Shown here piece by piece: positions 42,059-50,577 of a stretch of 64,000 bases of DNA (position 1 is its first letter; every line of letters begins with the position of its first letter). A program made the translations under genes and the position numbers. Below the pieces are notes generated by a model. It saw only the letters and a list, made by a program, of their open reading frames with translations. It ran no database searches and was not told the origin of the DNA. This DNA is from Pseudomonas brassicacearum subsp. brassicacearum. GTDB lineage: Bacteria > Pseudomonadota > Gammaproteobacteria > Pseudomonadales > Pseudomonadaceae. The stretch spans positions 124,001 to 188,000 of the forward strand of contig NZ_VZPJ01000008.1 in the NCBI RefSeq assembly GCF_008801605.1. The letters are read 5' to 3'.

Positions 42059-42072
42059 ATGGAGAAGCGAAA

Positions 42073-43329
42073 GTGTCCAGCGCATTCGAAAGCACGATAT
42101 TCGACGACCCCATCCTGAACGTCATCCACCTACTGAACTCCATTGCCCAAGAGAACCCGGAGGCCATTTCACTGGCCTCCGGTCGACCCGATGATGAGCA
42201 GTGCGACCCTTCGCTCATCGACAGGGGCCTGGCCCAATACAAAGATCACGTTGCCGGCACCGAACAGTCACTTGCGACGCTGCTCTGCCAGTATGGAAAA
42301 ACCTCTGGAATCATCAATGAAATAATCGCCAGCCATTTGCAGGTGGATGAAGCGATCAACGTTTCCGACCCTGAAAGCATTGTGGTGTGCATGGGCTTTC
42401 AAGAAGCCTGCACCTTGACGCTCCTGTCCATTTTTGAAGGCAGTGGGGTTTTATTGGTACCTGACCCGGTGTTTTCCGGCATCACGGGTATCGCAAAACT
42501 GCTGGGTATAAAAATAGTCCCCGTCCCCATGACGACCTTTCTTGATCCGATCGCCCTGCGCAGGCTCATTGAAGCGCTGGAATCCAGAGGTGAAAGAATC
42601 AAGGCGCTTTATGCGATTCCTGATTTCAGCAATCCTACCGCCGACAGCCTTTCCCATGACAACAGAAGAGCCATGCTCTCCCTGGCCGATGAAAAGAACT
42701 TTTTCATCCTCGAAGACACTGCCTACCGCTACTTCAGGTACGAAGGCGATGCCATTGCGTCCATGAAGTCCATCGATAGCCGCCGAGTGTTCTTGCTGGG
42801 CTCGTTTGCCAAATCGATTTTCCCGGGCTTGCGCATGGGCTATGTGGTCGCCCCAGAGGGCACTGGGGTCATGTCCTTCAGCAGCCGATTGTGCAAAGCC
42901 AAAAGCCTGATCACGGTGAACACCCCTGCCTTGTGCCAAGCGGTTGTCGCAGGCCTGCTGATCGAGCACAACTACTCGTTGAAAGGACTGAACCAACCCA
43001 GGGTGCTGTCTTATACAAAGAAAAGAAATCACATGCTTGAATGCCTTGAGCGCGAATTTCCATTCAGGATCGGCGCTCAAAGAGCGGTCAGCTGGAATCA
43101 TCCGGCAGGCGGCTTCTTCATCAATGTGCAGCTGCCTTTCGTCTTTGGATATTCTGAAATGCGCGAGTGCGCCAGGCTGTTCAAGGTGATTGTATTTCCC
43201 ACCACCTTGTTTTCGCTGATGAATGAGGCCACCACCCAGGTCAGGCTGTCGTTCAGCAATGCAACCGCCTCGCAAATCACCCAGGCGATAGGCCGTTTCA
43301 GGGCGTACGTCGAGTTCAGACTGCAGTAA
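42073..43329 (+). CDS. PLP-dependent aminotransferase, class I/II
   Basis: A 418-residue fold-type-I aminotransferase related to the catalytic domain of MocR-type regulators and 2-aminoadipate transaminases, without a DNA-binding domain. Landmarks: ISLASGRPDDEQC, IVVCMGFQEACTLTLLS, ALYAIPDFSNPTADSLS, FILEDTAYRYFRY, and the PLP lysine in LLGSFAKSIFPGLRMGYVV; the terminal Arg region is ATTQVRLSFSNA. The start is a GTG with GGAG eight bases before it. Substrate unknown. It is the last plus-strand gene of the cluster and converges on the LysE-type exporter. Confidence 0.88.
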   Translation: MSSAFESTIFDDPILNVIHLLNSIAQENPEAISLASGRPDDEQCDPSLIDRGLAQYKDHVAGTEQSLATLLCQYGKTSGIINEIIASHLQVDEAINVSDPESIVVCMGFQEACTLTLLSIFEGSGVLLVPDPVFSGITGIAKLLGIKIVPVPMTTFLDPIALRRLIEALESRGERIKALYAIPDFSNPTADSLSHDNRRAMLSLADEKNFFILEDTAYRYFRYEGDAIASMKSIDSRRVFLLGSFAKSIFPGLRMGYVVAPEGTGVMSFSSRLCKAKSLITVNTPALCQAVVAGLLIEHNYSLKGLNQPRVLSYTKKRNHMLECLEREFPFRIGAQRAVSWNHPAGGFFINVQLPFVFGYSEMRECARLFKVIVFPTTLFSLMNEATTQVRLSFSNATASQITQAIGRFRAYVEFRLQ

Positions 43330-43361
43330 AACGTCCCCATGCAACGCAGGGGAGATACCAG

Positions 43362-43390
43362 GCTTATGCCTCGCTCAGCGAGGCATAAGC
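43362..43390. terminator. Hairpin between convergent aminotransferase and exporter genes
   Basis: GCTTATGCCTCG / CGAGGCATAAGC with a five-base loop, between stop codons at 43329 and 43397. There is no T-run on either strand, so termination is inferred only from position. Confidence 0.5.
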
Positions 43391-43396
43391 TCCAGG

Positions 43397-44029
43397 TCAG
43401 GTTCCCGTGGCGAGCATGACGCCAGTGGCGACCTGGTAGGCCCCCAGGATGGTGATGGTTGCCCCTGAAAAGTAGTTGATCAGCCTGAGCTTTGATTCGG
43501 CAATCCGCGCCTTGAAAATGGAGGAGAACCCACTCAACCCCAGCCACCAGGCCGCCGAACCCAGGAAGATACCGGTCACCATCGGCAGCAAGGCGTGCTG
43601 GCCGCCTTGGTCACTGGCCATGCCGTCACTCAATGCGGCAAATATCGCGATAAACGACAAGATGGTCATGGGGTTGGACAGCGTCAGGAACAGCGTGGTC
43701 GAGTAGGCTTTGAACATATTGGCCCGCTCGCCCGCCATGGCCGTCGAGCCGCCCTTCGATCGTATTGTCTGATAGCCAATGTAGGCGAGGAACAGCCCTC
43801 CAAAGATACACAACCAGGGTTTGAAGCTGATGAGCGTCGCAATGATGGCCGTGACACCCAGGGCACCGATGAATCCATAGATCGAATCGGCTGTGGCCGC
43901 GCCCAATCCCGTCGCGAAACCGGCTCTCCACCCAAGCATCAGGCTTCGCTGTATGCACAACAGCCCAATGGGTCCTACAGGGGCTGCAATGCACAGCCCA
44001 ATGACCATCGATTTAACGAAAATCAGCAT
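43397..44029 (-). CDS. LysE family amino-acid exporter
   Basis: A 210-residue inner-membrane protein with about six hydrophobic segments. The N terminus VKSMVIGLCIAAPVGPIGLLCIQRSLMLGWRAGFATGLGAATADSIYG is the LysE/RhtB signature, including the APVGPIGLLC region. Family members export amino acids or related metabolites with proton counterflow. GGAG lies eight bases before the ATG. An inverted repeat TTAGGAA..TTCCTAA lies about 50-75 bases upstream. It most likely exports the product, or relieves toxicity, of the adjacent PLP/radical SAM pathway. Confidence 0.92.
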   Translation of the reverse strand: MLIFVKSMVIGLCIAAPVGPIGLLCIQRSLMLGWRAGFATGLGAATADSIYGFIGALGVTAIIATLISFKPWLCIFGGLFLAYIGYQTIRSKGGSTAMAGERANMFKAYSTTLFLTLSNPMTILSFIAIFAALSDGMASDQGGQHALLPMVTGIFLGSAAWWLGLSGFSSIFKARIAESKLRLINYFSGATITILGAYQVATGVMLATGT

Positions 44030-44078
44030 AAATGCATCTCCAGAATGGGTACTGGAAGGTTAGGAGAAGTGCATTTCT

Positions 44079-44105
44079 TTAGGAATGAACTATTAATCTT
44101 CCTAA
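44079..44105. promoter_or_regulatory. Inverted repeat upstream of the LysE-type gene
   Basis: TTAGGAA (44079-44085) and TTCCTAA (44099-44105) form a perfect inverted repeat with a 13-base AT-rich spacer, centres 20 bases apart. The spacing equals that of the repeat at 38409-38440, and the TAGG..CCTA layout around an AT-rich core resembles Lrp-family sites. Candidate operator for the cluster's Lrp-type regulator. Confidence 0.5.
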
Positions 44106-44261
44106 GCGTTTTCCCTTAAATTTTGCAGGAAGTACTCTCACCTTCCCTTCAATATTAAGGAAAATCGTTGCCAGCCCCGCAGACAACGCAAATCGCTCGT
44201 TAAAGGCCCTTGAGCGCCGGATACATAACCTTGGGCATTTAAATGGCTTTTTTACGCGCAT

Positions 44262-44295
44262 AAAAAAACGCCGCTCAAATGAGCGGCGTCTTTTT
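44262..44295 (-). terminator. Terminator of the tRNA operon
   Basis: AACGCCGCTC / GAGCGGCGTC stem with loop AAAT; on the minus strand the left A-run (AAAAAAA) becomes a T-run. It lies six bases beyond the last tRNA-Gly. Confidence 0.9.
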
Positions 44296-44300
44296 GAATT

Positions 44301-44376
<76 letters not shown>

Positions 44377-44379
44377 AAA

Positions 44380-44455
44380 TGGCGTCCCCTAGGGGACTCG
44401 AACCCCTGTTACCGCCGTGAAAGGGCGGTGTCCTAGGCCACTAGACGAAGGGGAC
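44380..44455 (-). tRNA. tRNA-Glu(TTC), copy 1
   Basis: 76-base tRNA with encoded CCA. Acceptor GTCCCCT pairs with AGGGGAC; anticodon arm CCGCC-CTTTCAC-GGCGG gives anticodon TTC; T arm holds GTTCGAGTC. Only three bases separate it from tRNA-Gly copy 1. Confidence 0.97.
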
Positions 44456-44559
44456 ACGCTGCCCGGAACACATGGTGTGTGTTCCAGTGCCCAGACCCGC
44501 CTCCGAAGACTTGGTTCTGGTTTCACTCAGCCCTGCCCGAAAGCAACGCTGTTTAAAAT

Positions 44560-44635
<76 letters not shown>

Positions 44636-44637
44636 AT

Positions 44638-44713
44638 TGGCGTCCCCTAGGGGACTCGAACCCCTGTTACCGCCGTGAAAGGGCGGTGTCCTAGGCCACT
44701 AGACGAAGGGGAC
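44638..44713 (-). tRNA. tRNA-Glu(TTC), copy 2
   Basis: Identical by eye to copy 1, anticodon TTC, encoded CCA. First gene of the four-tRNA operon, about 60 bases downstream of the promoter. Confidence 0.97.
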
Positions 44714-44769
44714 ACACGTACAACATTCACTACTTATAGCGTTTGGCTGAGTGCTTTACGCTGTAAGTG

Positions 44770-44804
44770 GCGCGCATTCTATGGATGGATTGAAGGGTCG
44801 TCAA
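44770..44804 (-). promoter_or_regulatory. Sigma70 promoter of the tRNA operon
   Basis: On the minus strand TTGACG (44804-44799) and TAGAAT (44781-44776) are separated by 17 bases. The -10 box is followed directly by GCGCGC, a GC-rich discriminator as found in stringently controlled stable-RNA promoters. The rest of the 359-base gap 44714-45072 holds the upstream region of the next plus-strand gene; no other gene is seen. Confidence 0.8.
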
Positions 44805-45072
44805 CCCCCAGATATAAATTTATTTAAATCAATGACTTCGCCCGGTTTGGAGGCGATCCGGACATTTTGCCCGCCCGGTCTCTGACGCCTATATTCTGTC
44901 ACCCGCCGAGACGCTATAGTCGCGCCCGGCAAATGATGGCAATGTGCACCCACCCGGTTATGCTTCCCATAAACAGCACGACGCCCGTCTAATCGCGTCG
45001 CTCGGGCCTATGCGCTTAAAAGCCAAGCCACTACACTCATGACATGCGTACCACAATAAAGAGGTCTTACCG

Positions 45073-45843
45073 GTGACACCACTCATGATCACCCTGCTCG
45101 TCGTAGCCGGGATCGCCCTGTTGATCGCCATTGGCTACATGAACCACGTGGTGGAAAACAACAAGCTGGAAAAGGCCCGCACCAAGGTAGAACTCAACGA
45201 CCGCATGCGTCGCTGTGGCGAGCTCACCGAAACCTTCCCCGGGCAATTGATGACCCCGGCCCTGAAGTTGTTGATGACGCGCCTTGAGATGAACGTCTGT
45301 CAGCGCTTGCTGAACCTGGACAAGACCAATTCCGCGGTCAAGGCACGCCTGGACGAGTTGAGCGCACTGGCCGCCCAGGGTGAATCGATCCCGGTGAACA
45401 ATCCACCGGCACCGATCCAGACCGAAGCCAAGGCCAAGGACGTACGGTTTCTGCTCGAGGCCTTGCACGGCCAGATCACCCGCGCCGCCCAGGACGGTTT
45501 CCTGCCGCCTAACGAAGCCAAGCGCTGGATTCGCGAAGTACGGCACATTCTGGTGCTGCTGCACATCGAGTTCTTCAACAACCTCGGCCAGCAAGCCCTG
45601 CAGCAAGAACAACCCGGGCAGGCCCGCCTGGCCTTCGAGCGCGGCGTGCAGTACCTGCGCAAGCAACAGGAACCCCAGGTCTACGCCGAACAACTGGCCT
45701 ACCTGGAGAAACTCCTGGCCCGCGCCAATGCCCAGGTCCTGGCCAGCACCCAGCCGGTCGAAGGCGAGGTCAACCAGTTGACCGAAGGGCTGAAGGACGC
45801 CGAAGTCAACGACGAGTGGAAGAAGAAGAAGGTTTACGACTGA
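45073..45843 (+). CDS. Conserved membrane-anchored hypothetical protein
   Basis: A 256-residue protein with one N-terminal transmembrane segment (LMITLLVVAGIALLIAIGYM) and a mainly helical cytoplasmic or periplasmic domain with coiled-coil character. The C-terminal half has TPR-like helices (FNNLGQQALQQEQPGQARLAFERGVQYLRKQQEPQVYAEQLAYLEKLLA) and a lysine-rich end (WKKKKVYD). GTG start with GAGG eight bases upstream. I do not recognise a named family and give no function. A short palindrome follows the stop. Confidence 0.8.
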   Translation: MTPLMITLLVVAGIALLIAIGYMNHVVENNKLEKARTKVELNDRMRRCGELTETFPGQLMTPALKLLMTRLEMNVCQRLLNLDKTNSAVKARLDELSALAAQGESIPVNNPPAPIQTEAKAKDVRFLLEALHGQITRAAQDGFLPPNEAKRWIREVRHILVLLHIEFFNNLGQQALQQEQPGQARLAFERGVQYLRKQQEPQVYAEQLAYLEKLLARANAQVLASTQPVEGEVNQLTEGLKDAEVNDEWKKKKVYD

Positions 45844-45868
45844 GGATTCATTGTCGGATACGAATCAT

Positions 45869-45900
45869 TTGTGGCGAGGGGATTTATCCCCTCGCCACAA
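45869..45900. repeat. Palindromic repeat (TTGTGGCGAGGGG type), copy 1
   Basis: Perfect 14-base arms TTGTGGCGAGGGGA / TCCCCTCGCCACAA around a TTTA loop. An identical 32-base copy occurs at 55505-55536. It may also act as a terminator-like hairpin for converging genes. Confidence 0.85.
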
Positions 45901-45918
45901 GGGGTTGCGTCGTCTTTG

Positions 45919-47886
45919 TCACAACTTGAAATGCCCCACCATCCCTTTCAGCTCAACCCCCAACTGCGCCAGCTCGATGCTGGAAGCGGCATTGCCGCGC
46001 ATCGCCAGGGAGGATTGATCGGCACTGGCGCGAATGCTGGTGACACTGCGATTGATCTCCTCGGCCACCGAACTCTGCTGCTCGGCCGCCGCCGCGATCT
46101 GTTGGTTCATCTGCTGGATCAGTGATACCGCCGCCGCAATACTGCCCAAGGCGCTTTCGGTCTGCAGTGCATCGCTGACCGCCATCTTCACCAACTCGCC
46201 GCTGCTCTGGATCTGCTGCACGGAAGCCTGGGCCGCTGAACGCAAGGCGCTCACCAGTCGCTCGATCTCCTCGGTGGACTGTTGCGTGCGCCTGGCCAAC
46301 GCCCGCACCTCATCGGCCACGACCGCAAAGCCCCGGCCCTGCTCCCCGGCCCGGGCCGCCTCGATAGCGGCATTGAGCGCCAACAGGTTGGTTTGCTCGG
46401 CCACGCTCTTGATCACACTCAGCACCGTGCCGATGTTCTGGATCTCGGCGCTGAGGCTTTCGATGCTGGAGCTGGCCGACGTGGCCGAGTCGGCCAACTG
46501 CTCGATGCGCACCATGCTCTGACGCACCACTTGCTGGCCGCTTTCGACCTTGTCGTCGGCAGTCTGGGCCGCTTGTGCGGCTTCTTCCGCGTTGCGTGCC
46601 ACATCATGCACAGTCGCCGTCATCTGGTTCATCGCCGTGGCGACCTGCTCGGTTTCCTCTTTCTGGCTGCTGACTTCCAGGTTGGTCTGTTCAGTCACGG
46701 CCGACAGCGACTGGGCCGAATTGGCCAACTGCTCGATACCGGCCTGCAGGCCGCTGACGATACTGCTCAGCCCCGCGCCCATCTGTTGCATCGCCTGCAT
46801 CAACTGACCAATTTCGTCCCGGCGCGTCACTTCGACCGTGGCGCTCAAGTCACCCGCCGCAATCTGCTGGGCCACGCGAATGACACTGCGCAGCGGCGTC
46901 ACGATCAGCCGGGTTATGACCCACGCAGCGATCAATCCCACCAGCAACGCCAGGGCCGACGAACCGATGATCAGCAGTGAATTCTTCTTCAGTTCGGTCT
47001 GCATGGCATGGTCTTCGGCACTGAAGGCCTGGTCAACCCGCGCCACCACTTGATCGGCCCGCTCGTGCAGTTGCTGGTAGACGACTTTTTCCTTCGCCAG
47101 CAGGCCGGTGTATTCGGCCAATTGTTCATTGAACCCGGCGATATGCCCGGCCACTTCATTCAGCACGGTCTGGTAACCGGGGTCCTTGACGGTGGTCTTG
47201 AGCACTTCGGCCTGTTTCATCGCCTGCTCGGCCTGTTCGATGCTGCCTTCTGCGGCGCCCTCGACATTGCCTTTGCGGCTCTGGTCCAGGCGGACCCGCG
47301 CTTCGTTCATGGCCTGCAACATCAAGCGTGATACTTCGCTGACCTGGTTGGCCTGCTCGATGAACTCGGCCCCCTCCTTGCCCTCGGAATCTTTCAAGGT
47401 ATAGGCGCCGTCATCCGCCAGCCCGGCCTGCAACACATCCAGGTTATTGGCGACGCTGGACACCGACCAACTGGCCATTTCCAGCGCCAGGTCCTTGCTC
47501 TGGCTCAACCCGACAAATTCGTCGAACGCCTTGCGATACGCGGCCAGCGCCTGCTCCACGTCGTTCATCACCGGCACGTTGGCAGCCGACTGCACCTTGA
47601 GTTCGTTCGCCTGGGCCAGCAGTCCATCGACGCCCTGGCGCAGGGCATCGGCCGTCTTGGGATCGGAGCGCGAGGCGTATTCCTGCTCCAGCAGCCGAAC
47701 CTTGAGCAACCCGCTGTTGAGGGAGGACATCTGTTTCAAGCCATCGAAGCGATAACTGATGGTCTGCAGGGACCAGACACCGATGGCCGCGACCACCGCG
47801 GTCAGCAACAGCACCAGGACAAATCCGATACCCAGTTTCTTTGCCATACCCAGGTTGGCAAAACGTCCTTGCACGGCCGAAATCAT
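45919..47886 (-). CDS. Methyl-accepting chemotaxis protein
   Basis: A 655-residue transmembrane chemoreceptor. First transmembrane segment GIGFVLVLLLTAVVAAIGVWSL (about residues 20-41); a helical periplasmic sensor of about 260 residues, with the second segment LLIIGSSALALLVGLIAAWVITRL (about 305-328); a HAMP region (RVAQQIAAGDLSATVEVTRRDEIGQLMQAM); and the signalling domain with the highly conserved hairpin NLLALNAAIEAARAGEQGRGFAVVADEVR. The sensor is long enough for a helical bimodular type, but its ligand cannot be read. It is a single gene, not linked to a che cluster. Confidence 0.95.
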   Translation of the reverse strand: MISAVQGRFANLGMAKKLGIGFVLVLLLTAVVAAIGVWSLQTISYRFDGLKQMSSLNSGLLKVRLLEQEYASRSDPKTADALRQGVDGLLAQANELKVQSAANVPVMNDVEQALAAYRKAFDEFVGLSQSKDLALEMASWSVSSVANNLDVLQAGLADDGAYTLKDSEGKEGAEFIEQANQVSEVSRLMLQAMNEARVRLDQSRKGNVEGAAEGSIEQAEQAMKQAEVLKTTVKDPGYQTVLNEVAGHIAGFNEQLAEYTGLLAKEKVVYQQLHERADQVVARVDQAFSAEDHAMQTELKKNSLLIIGSSALALLVGLIAAWVITRLIVTPLRSVIRVAQQIAAGDLSATVEVTRRDEIGQLMQAMQQMGAGLSSIVSGLQAGIEQLANSAQSLSAVTEQTNLEVSSQKEETEQVATAMNQMTATVHDVARNAEEAAQAAQTADDKVESGQQVVRQSMVRIEQLADSATSASSSIESLSAEIQNIGTVLSVIKSVAEQTNLLALNAAIEAARAGEQGRGFAVVADEVRALARRTQQSTEEIERLVSALRSAAQASVQQIQSSGELVKMAVSDALQTESALGSIAAAVSLIQQMNQQIAAAAEQQSSVAEEINRSVTSIRASADQSSLAMRGNAASSIELAQLGVELKGMVGHFKL

Positions 47887-47996
47887 TGCGCTCAGTCCTC
47901 TGCCAGTGTGTGTTGATTGCAGATTCGCAACGAGACGCCCTGCAGCACAAGATGCTGGCGTCGGAATAATGGCAAAAAGCTACAGCCGCGTCGTTT

Positions 47997-49385
47997 TCAG
48001 GACACTAGAGGTCGATCCAGAGCCGCGGCCCGGAAGAACGCCTGCGCCCTGGGGTCACGGGCATACGCCACGTTGATCCGTAGCCAGTCGCTGTCGGCGC
48101 CCGAAGGGCTGAATGCGCTACGCGAAGACAGCAGCACGCCGAAACGCCTGGCCAGACCTTGTACTCCAGCGTAGTCACACAATGGCGGTCTTGCCCAGAT
48201 GAAAAGCCCGCCGGCCGGTTTGCCGAAGACCTCCCAATCGGCGTCTTCCAGAACCTGCAACAGCGCCGCCATATCGGCGCCCAGGCGCTGCCGCTGGCGC
48301 TGGACCAACTTGCGATAGGCACCATTGGCCAGAAGGCAGGCAAGGACCGACTCACAGAACCGCGATCCACCCATGCTGGTAATACCCTTGACCTCGCTCA
48401 GGCGCGCGATGATGGAGGGCCCGGCCACCACGAAACCGACGCGCAACGAACTGCTCAGGGTTTTCGAGAAGCTGCCCACGTAGACCACCTCGGGGTCCAG
48501 TGCCGCCAGCCGGGTCCGTGCCGAGCTCTGGAAATCGCCATAGGCATCGTCTTCGATCACCAGTACGCCGTGTTCCTTCGTCAATTGCAGCAGCCGTTGA
48601 GCAACAGCCGGAGCCAGGCTGCTGCCAGTCGGGTTATGGCAGGCGCTGTTGACGAACAGCGCAGTGGGCCGGTGCATCGTCAACAGGTCTTGCAGCGCAT
48701 CGACGTCCGGGCCGCGCGGGGTCCTGGGCAATTCGATCATGTCGATGTCGTGCAACCTGAGCAGGTCGAACAGGCTTGAATAGCCGGGGTTCTCCACGAC
48801 CACGCAGGAACCCGGCGGCAACAGCGTCCGTACGATCAGGTCCAGCCCGTGGGTCGCTCCGGTGGTGGTCAGGATCAGGTCTTTATCGGCCTCGATATTG
48901 AATTGTTTCAAGCGCCTGGAAAGTTGCTCACGCAGGGCGGGCAGCCCCAACGATGTGCTGTAGTTGAACAATCCCGCCATGTCGGTGCGAGTGACCTGAC
49001 GGATCGCATAGCCCAGGTCATCGCTTTCGCGCCAGCTCTCGGGCAGCCCGCCACACCCCAGCTTCAATTCCCATTGCGAGCTGTCGCCCCCGTCGGCGAA
49101 CGTGTCCTGCTGTCGATTCTGATCGTTGGGCTCGGGCCCGGGCGACGGGGGTGGTGCGACAAAAAAGCTGGAACCATGGCGGGACGCCAACAGGCCCTGG
49201 GCGACCAGGCGTTCACACGCTTCATTGACGCTGGACTGGCTGAGCAGGTTCTCCCGCGCCAGTTGACGGACGGATGGCAGCCGAGTTCCCGGTTGCACCG
49301 CATCCTGTCGGATCCAGCCGGTCAGCGCGTCGACGATTTGCTGCACGACAGGCACCAGGGCCTGTCGGTCGATTCTCAACTCCAT
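47997..49385 (-). CDS. MocR/GntR family regulator with aminotransferase domain
   Basis: A 462-residue MocR-type regulator. A GntR winged helix (about residues 10-75, GTRLPSVRQLARENLLSQSSVNEACERLVAQGLL) is fused by a linker to a fold-type-I aminotransferase domain (ILTTTGATHGLDLIVRTLL, VFVNSACHNPTG-like FVNSACHNPTGSSL, VIEDDAYGDF, and PLP lysine in YVGSFSKTLSSSLRVGF). Such proteins use PLP as co-effector to control genes of vitamin B6, GABA or amino-acid metabolism. No divergent target gene lies next to it, so its regulon is unknown. Confidence 0.92.
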   Translation of the reverse strand: MELRIDRQALVPVVQQIVDALTGWIRQDAVQPGTRLPSVRQLARENLLSQSSVNEACERLVAQGLLASRHGSSFFVAPPPSPGPEPNDQNRQQDTFADGGDSSQWELKLGCGGLPESWRESDDLGYAIRQVTRTDMAGLFNYSTSLGLPALREQLSRRLKQFNIEADKDLILTTTGATHGLDLIVRTLLPPGSCVVVENPGYSSLFDLLRLHDIDMIELPRTPRGPDVDALQDLLTMHRPTALFVNSACHNPTGSSLAPAVAQRLLQLTKEHGVLVIEDDAYGDFQSSARTRLAALDPEVVYVGSFSKTLSSSLRVGFVVAGPSIIARLSEVKGITSMGGSRFCESVLACLLANGAYRKLVQRQRQRLGADMAALLQVLEDADWEVFGKPAGGLFIWARPPLCDYAGVQGLARRFGVLLSSRSAFSPSGADSDWLRINVAYARDPRAQAFFRAAALDRPLVS

Positions 49386-49536
49386 GAGTAACCAAGCTCC
49401 TAAGCGTTTGTTTTATTTCCGGAAACAGTTAAGCACAGGCCGCTATGGGACGATGTACGACAACGTCGCCAAAACCGTCGATTCTCACCCTTTGAAACAC
49501 ATTGAGGGCCGTTCCGAGGTTTTTTCGGCCCTACAC

Positions 49537-49567
49537 GAAAAAGCCCGCAACCAGTGCGGGCTTCGTC
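49537..49567 (-). terminator. Terminator after the SDR gene
   Basis: AAGCCCGCA / TGCGGGCTT stem around ACCAG; the run of A on the left is a T-run on the minus strand. It lies about 25 bases beyond the SDR stop codon. Confidence 0.85.
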
Positions 49568-49589
49568 CTACAAGCTGAGGGACACGTCC

Positions 49590-50351
49590 TCAGAACGCCG
49601 TGACGCCGCCGTCCACCGCCAGGGAATGGCCCGTGGTGAAAGCCGCCCCGTCGCTGCACAAATACAGCACGGCGCTGGCGATTTCCTCGACTTTGCCGAT
49701 ACGTCCCACCGGGTGCATGGCGTTGGCGAACTCGCCTTTTTTCGGGTCCGCTTCATAGGCACGACGGAACATGTCGGTGTCGATCACCGCCGGACAGACT
49801 GCATTGACGCGAATCTTCTTCTTGGCGTATTCGATGGCGGCCGATTTGGTCAGGCCGATCACTGCATGCTTGGACGCCGCATAGATGCTCATCTTCGGCG
49901 CCGCCCCCAGGCCCGCCACCGAGGCCGTGTTGACGATCGCCCCGCCGCCTTGGGCCAACAGCAATGGCAACTGGTACTTCATGCACAGCCAGACGCCCTT
50001 CACATTGACCCCCATGATCGCGTCGAACTCATCAAGGGTACCGTCGGCCAGCTTGCCCTTCTCGATCTCGATCCCGGCGTTGTTGAAGGCGTAGTCAAGG
50101 CGACCGTAGGTCTTGATCACCTCGTCCATCAGCTGCTGCACATCGGTTTCCAGCGTCACGTTGCAGCGCACGAACACCGCTTCGCCGCCCGAATCACGAA
50201 TCGACTGTACCGTGCCCTCGCCGCCCGCCACGTCCAGGTCGGCCACCACCACCTTCAGGCCCTCTGCCGCGAACGCCAAGGCAGTGGCCCTGCCGATGCC
50301 AGCGGCGGCGCCGGTAACCACGGCGACCTGTCCGGAAAACGTCATGCTCAT
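49590..50351 (-). CDS. Short-chain dehydrogenase/reductase (SDR) family protein
   Basis: A 253-residue classical SDR oxidoreductase. Cofactor-binding TGAAAGIGRATALAF (about residues 13-27), NNAGIEIEKG, catalytic Ser in NTASVAGLG and the YxxxK pair in YAASKHAVIGL are present. The Asp after the second beta strand (VVVADLDVAG) suggests NAD preference. The substrate is unknown. The ATG at 50351 has GAGGA seven bases upstream; the longer frame was rejected. Divergent from the CurA-like gene with about 225 bases between. Confidence 0.93.
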   Translation of the reverse strand: MSMTFSGQVAVVTGAAAGIGRATALAFAAEGLKVVVADLDVAGGEGTVQSIRDSGGEAVFVRCNVTLETDVQQLMDEVIKTYGRLDYAFNNAGIEIEKGKLADGTLDEFDAIMGVNVKGVWLCMKYQLPLLLAQGGGAIVNTASVAGLGAAPKMSIYAASKHAVIGLTKSAAIEYAKKKIRVNAVCPAVIDTDMFRRAYEADPKKGEFANAMHPVGRIGKVEEIASAVLYLCSDGAAFTTGHSLAVDGGVTAF

Positions 50352-50577
50352 TGTCTGTTCCTCGAAGAATGCGGGAGATGCCGCCAGTCTAGTCACAGGT
50401 CCCGAGGACGCGGCAGCACTATCCAACTGCCGTTTGAGCATTCATGGGCGCCAGTGATAAGCCCCCCAGGCGAACTATCACTGTGTTGGATCGAACTGCA
50501 TTCGCTGTACCAGCAAACCTTGCGACAAATGCTTCGAAGGTCTATCAACAAGGCTTCATTCATCTTGAGTGCCCGCC

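Noticed and set aside
37949..44105. Prophage or integrative element ends flanking the AT-richer cluster
   Set aside because: No integrase, transposase or direct-repeat pair matching the tRNA 3' ends was seen; mobility is only suspected.
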